From Bradyrhizobium sp. WSM1743 (GTDB taxonomy: Bacteria; Pseudomonadota; Alphaproteobacteria; Rhizobiales; Xanthobacteraceae), in assembly GCF_000473065.1 (NCBI RefSeq), contig NZ_AXAZ01000046.1, forward strand, positions 1-64,000: a stretch of 64,000 nucleotides of DNA, read 5' to 3'. The notes under the pieces were generated by a model. That model was not told the DNA's origin. It ran no database searches and saw only the letters and a program-made list of their open reading frames with translations. The translations under genes were made by a program, and so were the position numbers. Positions within the stretch are counted from its first letter, which is position 1; the number at the start of each line of letters is the position of its first letter. Of this stretch, positions 34,687 to 43,649 are shown piece after piece.

Positions 34687-35946
34687 ATGTCAGACGAAGC
34701 AAACAAGGGCCTGTTGTCGCCGTTGCGGCGCAAATTGTTGATGGGAATGGCTGCAGTGCCGGCTATCACGATGCTGCCGCGGGCGTCCTTTGCGCAGGCC
34801 CCGGCGACCTCGGCGGTCAACACCACGGGTCTGGCGGTCACCGACACCGAGGTCACGGTCGGCATCCTGCATTCGGCCACTGGCACCATGGCCATTTCCG
34901 AGACCGGCTCGATCGAGGCCGAGAAGCTCGCTATCGAGCAGATCAACGCCATGGGCGGCGTGCTCGGGCGCAAGATCAAGTTCATCCAGGAAGACGGCGC
35001 CAGCGACTGGCCGACCTTCGCCGAGAAGGCCAAGAAGCTGCTGGTCAACGACAAGGTCGCGGCGATCATGGGCTGCTGGACCTCGGCCTCCCGCAAGGCG
35101 GTGCTGCCGGTCATGGAGCAGTACAACGGCATGCTCTATTACCCGACCTTCTATGAAGGCCTCGAGCAGTCCAAGAACGTGATCTACACCGGCCAGGAGG
35201 CAACCCAGCAGATCCTCGCCGGCCTCAACTGGATCGCCAAGGAGAAGGGCGCCAAGACCTTCTTCTTCATCGGCTCCGACTACATCTGGCCGCGCACCTC
35301 GAACAAGATCGCGCGCAAGCACGTCGAGAACGTGCTGAAGGGCAAGGTCGTCGGCGAGGAGTACTACGCGCTCGGCTCGACCCAGTTCAACTCGGTCATC
35401 AACAAGATCAAGCTGACCAAGCCCGACGTAATCTTCACCGACGTCGTCGGCGGCTCCAACGTCGCCTTCTACAAGCAGCTCAAGGCCGCCGGCATCGACC
35501 TCGCCAAGCAGCCGCTGCTCACGATCTCCGTCACCGAGGATGAGATCGACGGCATCGGCGGCGAGAATATCGCGGGTGCGTACGCCTGCATGAAATACTT
35601 CCAGTCGCTCGACAATGCCAACAACAAGACCTTCGTGCCCGCGTTCAAGAAAATGTGGGGCGAGAAGACTGTCATCGGCGACGTCACCCAGGCCGCCTAT
35701 CTCGGCCCGTGGCTGTGGAAATTGACGGTCGAGAAGGCCGGCTCCTTCGACGTCGACAAGATCGCTGCGGCTTCGCCGGGCGTCGAGTTCAAGGGTGCGC
35801 CCGAGGGTTATGTGCGCATCCACGAGAACCATCACCTCTGGTCGAAGACCCGGGTGGGACGCGCCAAGCTCGATGGCCAGTTCGAGTTGATCTACGAAAC
35901 CGCCGATCTCGTCGAGCCGGATCCGTTCCCGAAGGGCTACCAGTAA
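34687..35946 (+). CDS. urtA: Urea/short-chain amide ABC transporter, periplasmic binding protein
   Basis: 419 residues from ATG 34687, with gtgggg 5-6 bases upstream; earlier in-frame starts add a non-family leader. The N-terminus LRRKLLMGMAAVPAITMLPRASFA has twin arginines and an AxA cleavage site, so Tat export is possible. The mature protein follows the UrtA/FmdD pattern: VTVGILHSATGTMAISETGS, MGCWTSASRKAVLPVMEQYNG and YYPTFYEGLEQSKNVIYTG. It captures urea or formamide/acetamide for the UrtBCDE translocator. Because two amidases and no urease follow, amide uptake is the favoured role. It is first gene of the operon facing the permease-kinase. Confidence 0.92.
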   Translation: MSDEANKGLLSPLRRKLLMGMAAVPAITMLPRASFAQAPATSAVNTTGLAVTDTEVTVGILHSATGTMAISETGSIEAEKLAIEQINAMGGVLGRKIKFIQEDGASDWPTFAEKAKKLLVNDKVAAIMGCWTSASRKAVLPVMEQYNGMLYYPTFYEGLEQSKNVIYTGQEATQQILAGLNWIAKEKGAKTFFFIGSDYIWPRTSNKIARKHVENVLKGKVVGEEYYALGSTQFNSVINKIKLTKPDVIFTDVVGGSNVAFYKQLKAAGIDLAKQPLLTISVTEDEIDGIGGENIAGAYACMKYFQSLDNANNKTFVPAFKKMWGEKTVIGDVTQAAYLGPWLWKLTVEKAGSFDVDKIAAASPGVEFKGAPEGYVRIHENHHLWSKTRVGRAKLDGQFELIYETADLVEPDPFPKGYQ

Positions 35947-36091
35947 GAAGCGTTATCGGAAAGCGGCGGCATCGTCGCGCTTTCTCCCAGACACCAAGCC
36001 GCTCCCTGGCGTGGATCGCAACTCCATGCCTCAAGCCCCCGCGTCGCGAACCTGCTCGTGACGCGGGACCCTTTCCCGACGGAGGACATAG

Positions 36092-37018
36092 ATGTTCGGC
36101 GATTATTCGATTGGCGACCTTGGCTCGATCTTCGTCATGCAGGGGTTTGCCGGACTGATCCTGTTCTCCGTCTACGTTCTGATGGCACTCGGGCTCGCGA
36201 TCATCTTCGGCCAGATGGGCGTCATCAACATGGCCCATGGCGAGTTCATGATCCTCGGGGCCTACGTCACCTGGATGACCTCGAATATCTTTCAGTCCTA
36301 TTTGCCAGGCCTGTTCAGCGGCTACTTCTTCCTCGCAATGATCCTCGCCTTCCTCGCGTCCGGTGCGTTGGGGATGGTGGTGGAATGGGTGCTGATACGG
36401 CACCTCTACAAGCGCCCGCTCGATACGCTGCTTGCGACCTGGGGCCTCAGCCTGATGCTGCAGCAAGCCTATCGTTCCGTGTTCGGCGCGCGCGAGGTCG
36501 GCGTCGAGCTGCCGCAATGGATGCTGGGCTCGCTGCACGTGACCGACAGCATCGAGGTGCCGATCAACGGCGTCTTCGTGATGGGTCTCACTGTGCTGAT
36601 CACCATCTCCGTCGCCTACGTTCTCTACATGTCGCGCTGGGGTCGCCAGGTGCGCGCGGTCGTGCAGAACCGCATCATGGCCGGCGCCGTCGGCATCAAC
36701 ACCGAGAAGGTTGATCGCTACACGTTCGGGCTCGGCTGCGGCATCGCAGGCGTCGCCGGCAGCGCCTTCACCATGATCGGCTCGACCGGGCCGACGTCGG
36801 GCCAGCTCTATATCGTGGACACCTTCCTCGTCGTCGTGTTCGGCGGCGCCGCCAGCCTGCTCGGCACCATCGCCTCGGCCTTCTCGATCTCGCAGACGCA
36901 ATCGACGCTCGAGTTCTTCATGTCGGGCTCGATGGCCAAGGTGCTCACGCTGCTCGCCGTCGTCGGCATCCTGATGCTGCGCCCGCAGGGTCTCTTCGCC
37001 CTCAAGGTCCGCAAATAA
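36092..37018 (+). CDS. urtB: Urea/amide ABC transporter permease UrtB
   Basis: 308 residues, LivH-like, with about eight membrane spans. Typical blocks: LMALGLAIIFGQMGVINMAHGEFMILGAY near the N-terminus and RAVVQNRIMAGAVGINTEKVDRYTFGLGCGIAGVAGS (the cytoplasmic loop that contacts the ATPases). It lacks the long periplasmic N-terminal extension of some UrtB proteins. A ggaggacatag ribosome binding site precedes ATG 36092. The 145-base gap after urtA is the largest in the transporter block except that before urtE. Confidence 0.92.
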   Translation: MFGDYSIGDLGSIFVMQGFAGLILFSVYVLMALGLAIIFGQMGVINMAHGEFMILGAYVTWMTSNIFQSYLPGLFSGYFFLAMILAFLASGALGMVVEWVLIRHLYKRPLDTLLATWGLSLMLQQAYRSVFGAREVGVELPQWMLGSLHVTDSIEVPINGVFVMGLTVLITISVAYVLYMSRWGRQVRAVVQNRIMAGAVGINTEKVDRYTFGLGCGIAGVAGSAFTMIGSTGPTSGQLYIVDTFLVVVFGGAASLLGTIASAFSISQTQSTLEFFMSGSMAKVLTLLAVVGILMLRPQGLFALKVRK

Positions 37019-37035
37019 CGAGAAGCAGGCAAGTC

Positions 37036-38178
37036 ATGATCATCAACTCACGCTTCTTCAATCGATCCGAGCTCATGGGCTTCATTGCGTTGGCCGCCGT
37101 GCTGTTCGTGATCCTGCCCCTGACGCTCGACGTGTTCCGCCTCAACCTGGTCGCGAAATACCTGACCTACGCCTTTGTCGCGATCGGCCTCGTGCTATGC
37201 TGGGGATATGGCGGCATCTTAAGCCTGGGGCAGGGCGTGTTTTTCGGCCTCGGTGGTTATTGCATGGCGATGTTCCTCAAGCTCGAGGCATCGAGCGTCG
37301 AGAACACCAAGATCCAGTCGACGCCCGGCATTCCTGATTTCATGGACTGGAATCAGATCACGTCACTGCCGTTGTTCTGGCAGCCGTTTCACAGCCTCAC
37401 CTTCACCGTCCTCGCCATCATCCTGGTCCCCGGCCTGTTCGCCCTGATCATCGGCACCGCGATGTTCAAGCGCCGCGTCGGCGGCACCTATTTCGCGATC
37501 ATCACCCAGGCCGTCGCCGCGATCCTGACCATTCTGATCGTCGGGCAGCAGGGCTATACCGGCGGCATCAACGGCATGACCGATCTGCGCACGCTCAAGG
37601 GTTGGGACATCCGGCCCGACCACGCCAAGATCATCCTGTACTTCGTCGAGGTGGTGCTGCTGTTCGCCTGCATCGGCATCGCGCAGTTCATCCGCCTGAC
37701 CAAGCTCGGCCGCATCCTGGTGGCGATGCGCGAGCAGGAGGACCGCGTCCGCTTCTCCGGCTACAGCGTTGCCAACTTCAAGATCTTCGCCTTCTGCATG
37801 GCCGCGATCTTCGCCGCGATCGGCGGCGCCATGTTCGCGCTCAATGTCGGTTTCATGTCGCCGTCCTTTGTCGGCATCGTGCCGTCGATCGAGATGGTGA
37901 TCTACACCGCCGTTGGCGGGCGAATGTCGATCTTCGGCGCGATATGGGGGGCCATTCTGGTGAATTTCGCCAAGACCAGCCTGTCGGAATCTTTCCCGCA
38001 ACTCTGGCTGTTCGGTCTCGGCGCGCTGTTCATCGCAGTCGTTCTCGCCTTCCCGAACGGTTTGTCCGGGCTCTGGGCCGATTACGTGCAGCCTCGCATC
38101 GATCGGCTGTTCGCCTCGCGCAAGGCGAAGACGAGCTGGAGCGAGAACTCGGTCGCCGACGGCGCGCCGGCAGAGTGA
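37036..38178 (+). CDS. urtC: Urea/amide ABC transporter permease UrtC
   Basis: 380 residues, LivM-like, with about nine to ten spans. It opens with FFNRSELMGFIALAAVLFVILPL and has YGGILSLGQGVFFGLGGYCMAMFL, FKRRVGGTYFAIITQAVAAILTILI and the coupling loop RILVAMREQEDRVRFSGYSVANFKIFAF. It heterodimerises with UrtB. The start lies 17 bases after the urtB stop, with agaagcagg upstream. The C-terminal tail (RKAKTSWSENSVADGAPAE) is hydrophilic and cytoplasmic. Confidence 0.93.
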   Translation: MIINSRFFNRSELMGFIALAAVLFVILPLTLDVFRLNLVAKYLTYAFVAIGLVLCWGYGGILSLGQGVFFGLGGYCMAMFLKLEASSVENTKIQSTPGIPDFMDWNQITSLPLFWQPFHSLTFTVLAIILVPGLFALIIGTAMFKRRVGGTYFAIITQAVAAILTILIVGQQGYTGGINGMTDLRTLKGWDIRPDHAKIILYFVEVVLLFACIGIAQFIRLTKLGRILVAMREQEDRVRFSGYSVANFKIFAFCMAAIFAAIGGAMFALNVGFMSPSFVGIVPSIEMVIYTAVGGRMSIFGAIWGAILVNFAKTSLSESFPQLWLFGLGALFIAVVLAFPNGLSGLWADYVQPRIDRLFASRKAKTSWSENSVADGAPAE

Positions 38179-38188
38179 GGAGGCCATC

Positions 38189-38944
38189 ATGCTCATCGGT
38201 CACCAACCCAAGGAATTCCTGCTCGCGGTCTCCGGACTGACCGTCTCATTCGACGGCTTCAAGGCAGTCAACGATCTCTCCTTTTACGTCGAGGAGAACG
38301 AGATTCGCGTCATCATCGGTCCCAACGGCGCGGGCAAGACCACGGTGCTTGACCTGATCTGCGGCAAGACCAAGGCGACGTCGGGTTCGATCCAGTTTCG
38401 TGGCAAGGAGCTCACGAAAATGAGGGAGAACGAGATCGTGCAGACCGGCGTCGGGCGCAAATTCCAGACGCCGTCGGTGTTCGAGGACCTCACCGTGTTC
38501 GAGAATCTCGAGATCTCGTTTCCGCGCGGTCGCACCGTGTTCGGCTCGCTGACCTTTCAGCGCGATCAGCTGGTGAAGGACCGGGTCGAAGAGGTCGCGG
38601 AGATGATCTTCCTGAAGGATAAGCTCAATACCTATGCCGACGAGCTCAGTCATGGCCAGAAGCAGTGGCTCGAGATCGGCATGCTGCTGATCCAGGATCC
38701 CGACTTGTTGATGCTGGACGAGCCCGTCGCCGGCATGAGCGTCTCTGAGCGCGCCAAGACCGCCGAGCTGCTCAATCGCATCATCAAGAACCGCTCGGTG
38801 CTGGTGATCGAGCACGACATGAAATTCGTCGAGGACATCGCGCACAAGGTCACCGTGCTTCACCAGGGCCAGATCCTCTCCGAGGGCACGATGGAAAAGG
38901 TGAAGAACGATCCCAAGGTCGTTGAAGTCTACTTGGGACACTGA
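38189..38944 (+). CDS. urtD: Urea/amide ABC transporter ATPase UrtD
   Basis: 251 residues, LivG-like. Walker A is GPNGAGKT (near 47-54), the signature motif is degenerate (LSHGQKQWLEIGMLL), Walker B is LLMLDEPVAGM, and the switch His is in VIEHDMKFVEDI. The LSHGQ in place of LSGGQ is normal for UrtD. It starts 10 bases after urtC with gaggagg upstream. The repeat at 38987-39135 directly follows and separates it from urtE. Confidence 0.94.
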   Translation: MLIGHQPKEFLLAVSGLTVSFDGFKAVNDLSFYVEENEIRVIIGPNGAGKTTVLDLICGKTKATSGSIQFRGKELTKMRENEIVQTGVGRKFQTPSVFEDLTVFENLEISFPRGRTVFGSLTFQRDQLVKDRVEEVAEMIFLKDKLNTYADELSHGQKQWLEIGMLLIQDPDLLMLDEPVAGMSVSERAKTAELLNRIIKNRSVLVIEHDMKFVEDIAHKVTVLHQGQILSEGTMEKVKNDPKVVEVYLGH

Positions 38945-38986
38945 CGATGGCGAAGTCGATCGCGTCTACTGCGGCTATGACGGTCC

Positions 38987-39135
38987 ACCTCTCCCCTTGT
39001 GGGAGAGGTCGGATCGCGAAAGCGATCCGGGTGAGGGGTATCTCTCCGCGCATTAAACTGCCTCTCGAATCCGCCGATGCATACCCCTCATCCGTCGCGG
39101 GCTTCGCCCGCGCCACCTTCCCACAAGGGGAGAAG
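38987..39135. repeat. Palindromic repeat, CTCCCCTTGTGGG family, inside the urt operon
   Basis: ccacctctccccttgtggga pairs with tcccacaaggggagaagg at the far end. Inner hairpins are ggatcgcgaaagcgatcc and gtcgcgggcttcgcccgcgcc. It occupies most of the 220-base gap between urtD and urtE, which elsewhere in this operon is 10-30 bases. It may alter processing or read-through between the two ATPase genes. Confidence 0.85.
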
Positions 39136-39164
39136 GAAGGCATACCGCGCTTAGGAGCAGATCG

Positions 39165-39854
39165 ATGCTGACAATTTCCGATCTCCACGTCGCCTACGGA
39201 CAGAGCGAGGTGCTGCACGGGCTCAACGTCAAGGTCGCGCCCAACGAGATCGTCGCGATCATGGGCCGCAACGGCATGGGCAAGACCACTCTCATGAAGT
39301 CGCTGATGGGCATCCTGCCGGCGAAGAGCGGCTCGGTGACCATGGATGGAGCCGAGCTTGGAGCCTTGCCGAGCTACGAGCGCGTCGCCAAGGGCCTCGC
39401 CTATGTACCGCAGGGCCGCATGATCTTCTCGACCATGACGGTGAAGGAGAACATCGAGACTGGCCTCGTTGTCTCCGGCGGATCGGAAGTGCCCGAGGAC
39501 ATCTACGAATTGTTTCCGGTGCTGCTGGAGATGAAAGGTCGCCGCGGCGGCAATCTCTCCGGCGGCCAGCAACAGCAGCTCGCGATCGCCCGCGCGCTCG
39601 CGACCAAGCCGAAGGTCTTGCTGCTGGATGAGCCGACCGAAGGCATCCAGCCCTCGATCATCAAGGAGATGGCGCGCACCCTCAAGCGCATCCGCGACGA
39701 GAAGGGGCTCTCGATCGTCGTCTCCGAGCAGGTCCTGAGCTTCGCGCTCGATATCGCCGACCGCGTCCTGGTGATCGAGAACGGCGAGATCGTGCGCGAC
39801 GATCCGCGCGACGCCGTCGATGCCGCGCAGGTCTCGAAATATCTGTCCGTCTAA
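39165..39854 (+). CDS. urtE: Urea/amide ABC transporter ATPase UrtE
   Basis: 229 residues, LivF-like. Walker A GRNGMGKTTLMKSLMG (near 35-50), signature NLSGGQQQQLAIARAL, Walker B VLLLDEPTEGIQPSII, and VVSEQVLSFALDIADRVLVIE at the end; the switch-region Gln replaces His, as is usual in this family. ATG 39165 has aggag 7 bases upstream. It completes the five-part transporter and is followed 28 bases later by fmdA, suggesting one transcript. Confidence 0.94.
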   Translation: MLTISDLHVAYGQSEVLHGLNVKVAPNEIVAIMGRNGMGKTTLMKSLMGILPAKSGSVTMDGAELGALPSYERVAKGLAYVPQGRMIFSTMTVKENIETGLVVSGGSEVPEDIYELFPVLLEMKGRRGGNLSGGQQQQLAIARALATKPKVLLLDEPTEGIQPSIIKEMARTLKRIRDEKGLSIVVSEQVLSFALDIADRVLVIENGEIVRDDPRDAVDAAQVSKYLSV

Positions 39855-39882
39855 TCAACCGTAGTAAAAGGGGAGCATCTCG

Positions 39883-41112
39883 ATGCCAGAGACACTGATC
39901 AAGGTCGATCTCACCAAGTCGGCTTACGAAAATGACATGGTGCACAACCGCTGGCACCCCGACATCCCGATCGTGGCCTGGGTCAATCCCGGTGACGATT
40001 TCATCATCGAGACCTATGACTGGACCGGCGGATTCATCAAGAACAACGATTCCGCCGACGACGTGCGCGACATCGACCTGTCGATCGTGCACTTCCTCTC
40101 GGGCCCGATCGGCGTCAAGGGCGCCGAGCCGGGCGACCTCCTCGTCGTCGATCTGCTTGACGTCGGCCCGCTCAAGGAGAGCCTGTGGGGCTTCAACGGC
40201 TTCTTCTCCAAGCAGAATGGCGGCGGCTTCCTCACCGATCATTTCCCGCTGGCGCAGAAGTCGATCTGGGACATCAAGGGCCTCTACACCTCGTCGCGTC
40301 ACGTGCCCGGCGTGAATTTTGCCGGCCTGATCCATCCCGGCCTGATCGGCTGTTTGCCCGATCCGAAGATGCTGGAGACCTGGAACAAGCGCGAGGCCGA
40401 GCTGATCTCGACCAACCCGACCCGCGTGCCTGGTTTGGCCAATCCGCCGTTCGCGGCGACCGCCCATGGCGGCCGCGCCAAGGGCGATGTGAAAGCCAAG
40501 ATCGGCGCGGAGGGTGCGCGCACCGTGCCGCCGCGTGAGCATGGCGGCAATTGCGACATCAAGGATCTCTCACGCGGCTCGAAGATCTATTTCCCGGTCT
40601 ACGTGCCCGGCGCCGGTCTGTCGATGGGCGACCTGCATTTCAGCCAGGGCGACGGCGAGATCACCTTCTGCGGCGCCATCGAGATGGCCGGCTGGCTGCA
40701 TCTGAAGGTCGAGGTGATCAAGGACGGCATGTCGAAGTACGGCATCAAGAATCCGATCTTCAAGCCGTCGCCGATCACGCCGAACTACAAGGACTATCTG
40801 ATCTTCGAAGGCATCTCGGTCGACGAGGCCGGCAAGCAGCATTATCTCGACGTCCACATCGCCTATCGCCAAGCCTGTCTGAACGCCATCGAGTATCTGA
40901 AGAAGTTCGGCTACTCCGGCGCCCAGGCCTATTCGATCCTCGGCACCGCGCCGTGCCAGGGCCACATCTCCGGCGTGGTCGACGTGCCCAATGCCTGCGC
41001 CACGCTATGGCTGCCGACCGAGATCTTCGACTTCGACGTGATGCCGTCGGCGGTCGGCCCCATCAAGCACATCACCGGCGATATCCAGATGCCGATCTCG
41101 CCGGACAAGTAA
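39883..41112 (+). CDS. fmdA: Formamidase (acetamidase/formamidase family)
   Basis: 409 residues, hydrolysing formamide (and weakly other short amides) to ammonia and formate in the cytoplasm. Length and sequence follow the Methylophilus FmdA type: KSAYENDMVHNRWHPDIP, AVPGDLLVV-like EPGDLLVVDLLDVGPL, HVPGVNFAGLIHPG, the REHGGNCDIKDL block and YVPGAGLSMGDLHFSQGDGE (metal-binding region). The start has aaaaggggagc upstream. It sits directly after urtE, matching the arrangement of amide transporters with fmdA in methylotrophs. This linkage is the best evidence that the transporter moves amides. Confidence 0.94.
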   Translation: MPETLIKVDLTKSAYENDMVHNRWHPDIPIVAWVNPGDDFIIETYDWTGGFIKNNDSADDVRDIDLSIVHFLSGPIGVKGAEPGDLLVVDLLDVGPLKESLWGFNGFFSKQNGGGFLTDHFPLAQKSIWDIKGLYTSSRHVPGVNFAGLIHPGLIGCLPDPKMLETWNKREAELISTNPTRVPGLANPPFAATAHGGRAKGDVKAKIGAEGARTVPPREHGGNCDIKDLSRGSKIYFPVYVPGAGLSMGDLHFSQGDGEITFCGAIEMAGWLHLKVEVIKDGMSKYGIKNPIFKPSPITPNYKDYLIFEGISVDEAGKQHYLDVHIAYRQACLNAIEYLKKFGYSGAQAYSILGTAPCQGHISGVVDVPNACATLWLPTEIFDFDVMPSAVGPIKHITGDIQMPISPDK

Positions 41113-41120
41113 TCGGTCCG

Positions 41121-41163
41121 CTCCCTCTCCCCGTTCTTACGGGGAGAGGGTTGGGGTGAGGGG
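41121..41163. repeat. Hairpin repeat, CTCCCTCTCCCC family, between fmdA and fmdB
   Basis: ctccctctccccg-ttctta-cggggagaggg followed by ttggggtgagggg. It is a short member of the family at 8969-9091 and 38987-39135, placed 8 bases after the fmdA stop. It may act as an attenuator or processing site. Confidence 0.8.
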
Positions 41164-41225
41164 CTGTCTCCACACGCACGGTGGCGGCGAGTTGTGAACA
41201 GGCAAGAGCGTTTGGGGATGATGCA

Positions 41226-41603
41226 ATGCCGGTCTACGAATATCTCTGTGACGACTGTGGTCCCTTCAAGGACCTTCGCCCGATGGCGGAATGCGATGAT
41301 CCGCAGAGCTGCCCGCATTGCGAGACCATGGCGCCGCGGGTGATCCTGACCGCGCCGAACTTCTTCTGCATGCCGGCGGACAAGCGCAAGGCGTACGCCG
41401 TCAACGAGCGCAGCTCGCACGCACCGCAGACGCTTGCGCAATACAAGGCCTCGCACGGCCCCGGCTGTGGCTGCTGCTCCTCGGGCAAGATGGTCAAACA
41501 AAAGAGCGCGGCGGACAGGAAAAAGCCGGCGCGGCTGATGACCAAGACCAGGAGCGGCGCCAAGGGCTTTCCGACGGCGCGGCCCTGGATGATCAGCCAC
41601 TAA
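41226..41603 (+). CDS. fmdB: FmdB-type zinc-ribbon protein
   Basis: 125 residues from ATG 41226 (MPVYEYLCDDCGPFKDLRPM), chosen over an earlier in-frame start at 41181 because FmdB proteins begin MPxYEY and gggga lies about 7 bases upstream. The zinc ribbon is CDDCG ... CPHCETMAPRV. A second cysteine group (GPGCGCCSSGK) and a basic tail follow. FmdB was described as a possible regulator of formamidase expression; biochemical function remains unclear. It lies between fmdA and amiE in the same direction. Confidence 0.88.
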   Translation: MPVYEYLCDDCGPFKDLRPMAECDDPQSCPHCETMAPRVILTAPNFFCMPADKRKAYAVNERSSHAPQTLAQYKASHGPGCGCCSSGKMVKQKSAADRKKPARLMTKTRSGAKGFPTARPWMISH

Positions 41604-41647
41604 CCCACGCGATGACCTCGAACCAATAAAAGACAGGAGCGCTCAAC

Positions 41648-42688
41648 ATGCTTCACGGCGATATCTCCAGCAGCAACGACACGGTCGGCGTCGCCGTGGT
41701 CAACTACAAGATGCCCCGCCTGCACACCAAGGCCGAGGTGCTCGACAACGCCCGCAAGATCGCCGACATGATTGTCGGCATGAAGATCGGCCTGCCCGGC
41801 ATGGATCTCGTGATCTTCCCGGAATATTCCACGCAAGGGATCATGTACGACTCCAAGGAGATGTACGAGACGGCGTCCGTGGTGCCGGGCGAGGAAACCG
41901 CGATTTTCGCCGAGGCCTGCCGCAAGGCGAAAGTGTGGGGCGTGTTCTCGCTCACCGGCGAGCGCCACGAGGAGCATCCGCACAAGGCGCCCTACAACAC
42001 TTTGATCTTGATGAACGATAAGGGCGAGATCGTGCAGAAGTACCGCAAGATCATGCCGTGGGTGCCGATCGAGGGCTGGTATCCCGGCAATTGCACCTAT
42101 GTGTCCGAGGGCCCGAAAGGCCTCAAGGTCAGCCTGATCATCTGCGACGACGGCAATTATCCAGAGATCTGGCGCGACTGCGCCATGAAGGGCGCCGAGC
42201 TGATCGTGCGTTGCCAGGGCTACATGTACCCGGCCAAGGAGCAGCAGGTCATGATCTCCAAGGCCATGGCGTGGGCCAATAACGTCTATGTCGCGGTCGC
42301 CAATGCCGCCGGCTTCGACGGCGTCTATTCCTATTTCGGTCACTCCGCGATCATCGGCTTCGACGGCCGTACCCTCGGCGAGTGCGGTGAGGAGGATTAC
42401 GGCATCCAGTACGCGCAGCTGTCGAAACACCTGATCCGCGACGCGCGCCGCAACGGCCAGTCGCAGAACCATCTCTACAAGCTGGTCCACCGTGGCTACA
42501 CCGGCATGATCAATTCCGGCGACAGCCCGCGCGGTGTCGCGGCCTGTCCGTATGATTTCTACAAGAACTGGATCAAGGATCCCGAAGGCACGCGCGACAT
42601 GGTCGAGGCAATGACTCGCGCGACGCCGGGCACCGACGAGTGCCCGATCGACGGCATCCCGAATGGAGCGTCCCCGAGCAACTACTGA
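41648..42688 (+). CDS. amiE: Aliphatic amidase
   Basis: 346 residues, the same length as Pseudomonas AmiE, and near-identical over long blocks (for example MLHGDISSSNDTVGVAVVNY at the start). The nitrilase-fold catalytic triad is E59 (IFPEYS), K134 (KYRKI) and C166 (LIICDDGN). It hydrolyses acetamide, propionamide and similar short amides in the cytoplasm, complementing formamidase. aggagc lies about 9 bases before ATG 41648. It ends the operon urtABCDE-fmdA-fmdB-amiE. The related formamidase AmiF is a possible alternative, but the N-terminus favours AmiE. Confidence 0.94.
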   Translation: MLHGDISSSNDTVGVAVVNYKMPRLHTKAEVLDNARKIADMIVGMKIGLPGMDLVIFPEYSTQGIMYDSKEMYETASVVPGEETAIFAEACRKAKVWGVFSLTGERHEEHPHKAPYNTLILMNDKGEIVQKYRKIMPWVPIEGWYPGNCTYVSEGPKGLKVSLIICDDGNYPEIWRDCAMKGAELIVRCQGYMYPAKEQQVMISKAMAWANNVYVAVANAAGFDGVYSYFGHSAIIGFDGRTLGECGEEDYGIQYAQLSKHLIRDARRNGQSQNHLYKLVHRGYTGMINSGDSPRGVAACPYDFYKNWIKDPEGTRDMVEAMTRATPGTDECPIDGIPNGASPSNY

Positions 42689-42698
42689 GTCATTGCCA

Positions 42699-42721
42699 GC
42701 GTACGTCACCCGCTCGTACGC
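42699..42721 (+). terminator. Hairpin after amiE, putative terminator
   Basis: GCGTACG-tcacccgct-CGTACGC, perfect 7-base arms, 11 bases after the amiE stop and between convergent genes. A CCACGTGG palindrome follows at about 42735. There is no T-run on the plus strand, so it may need Rho or act as an end-protecting stem. Confidence 0.4.
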
Positions 42722-42748
42722 CGGACGTCGTGCGCCACGTGGTGGAGA

Positions 42749-43576
42749 CTACCGCTTCTGCTCCGTGGGCCTGCGCGGCGGGTGCGGGGGCGCAGGTGCC
42801 GGCGTGCCACTCATCTTGTTGGCGGCCTCGCTGACGTCGAGCAGCGAACGGCGGATGTCTTCGAGATAGGTCGCCGACTTCTTCTTCATGGTGCCGGCAA
42901 GCTCGTGCAGACCCCTGATTCTCTCGAACAGCTCGTCGGCCTTGCCGTCGACGAAGCCCGGCACCGCGCCTTCGATCTTCGCGACCGCCTTGTCGAATCC
43001 CGCAAAGGCGCTGTCGACCTTGGCCATGATCGAATCGATCTCCGCGCCCTTGCTCCTGAGGTCGGCAGTATAGGTCTCGAACGTGTGCAGGCCCTCCTTG
43101 ATCGCGGGGGCGTTGTTCACGATGGTGCGGTCGACGCTGTGCAGGGTTTCGACGATGGTTTCGGCGTCGCTGAGATCGGCGGTCAGCACGGGGATGCCGT
43201 CTGCGTCCAGCGGCACCGGCGGTGCAGAGGGGGCGCCGCCGATCAGCGAGATCGCGGCAACGCCGGTGAGGCCCTGGAACTCGATGCCGGCCACGGTGTC
43301 CTTGCGGATCGGCGCGGTGTTGTCGAGCATGACGAGCGCCACGATCCTGCGCGGATTATCCAGCTTGATCGACAGGATCTGGCCGGCGGGCACACCGTCG
43401 AAATTGACCGGCCCACCGCGGCGCAGTCCGCTGGCGGAGCCGCCCTCGAACACCACGCGCAACTGGCTGCGGCTCTGGATCGTGCGCCATTTCTGCACGC
43501 CGAGCAGGCCACCGAACGCCACGGCGATCGCCGCCAGCGTTGCCGTTCCGATCACAAGATTGCTCGCGCGTGCCAT
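42749..43576 (-). CDS. MCE/MlaD-domain periplasmic protein
   Basis: 275 residues from ATG 43576 (MARASNLVIGTATLAAIAVA); a TTG at 43624 with aggt upstream would extend it by 16 residues. One N-terminal membrane anchor (LVIGTATLAAIAVAFGGLLGV) is followed by the MCE domain (RVVFEGGSASGLRRGGPVNFDGVPAGQI, IEFQGLTGVAAISLIGG) and a helical C-terminal part ending PAPAPPHPPRRPTEQKR. MCE proteins form rings that move lipids between membranes. The usual partners mlaE/mlaF are not adjacent, so it must work with a system encoded elsewhere. It is convergent with amiE. Confidence 0.87.
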   Translation of the reverse strand: MARASNLVIGTATLAAIAVAFGGLLGVQKWRTIQSRSQLRVVFEGGSASGLRRGGPVNFDGVPAGQILSIKLDNPRRIVALVMLDNTAPIRKDTVAGIEFQGLTGVAAISLIGGAPSAPPVPLDADGIPVLTADLSDAETIVETLHSVDRTIVNNAPAIKEGLHTFETYTADLRSKGAEIDSIMAKVDSAFAGFDKAVAKIEGAVPGFVDGKADELFERIRGLHELAGTMKKKSATYLEDIRRSLLDVSEAANKMSGTPAPAPPHPPRRPTEQKR

Positions 43577-43649
43577 GAAGCTGAGTCTACGGCCAAAGCG
43601 GGGAAGTTGGAAGGAAGGCCGCAATGTTACCTGAGACGGGTTAACGACT

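Noticed and set aside
32355..35156. Plus-strand open frames of 440 and 429 residues opposite the permease-kinase
   Set aside because: The kinase has unbroken domain motifs over this region; the opposite frames show none and continue across gene borders.
38987..39135. CRISPR-like array
   Set aside because: The repeated words are inverted, not regularly spaced direct repeats, and there are no spacers or cas genes. This holds for all repeat units in the window.
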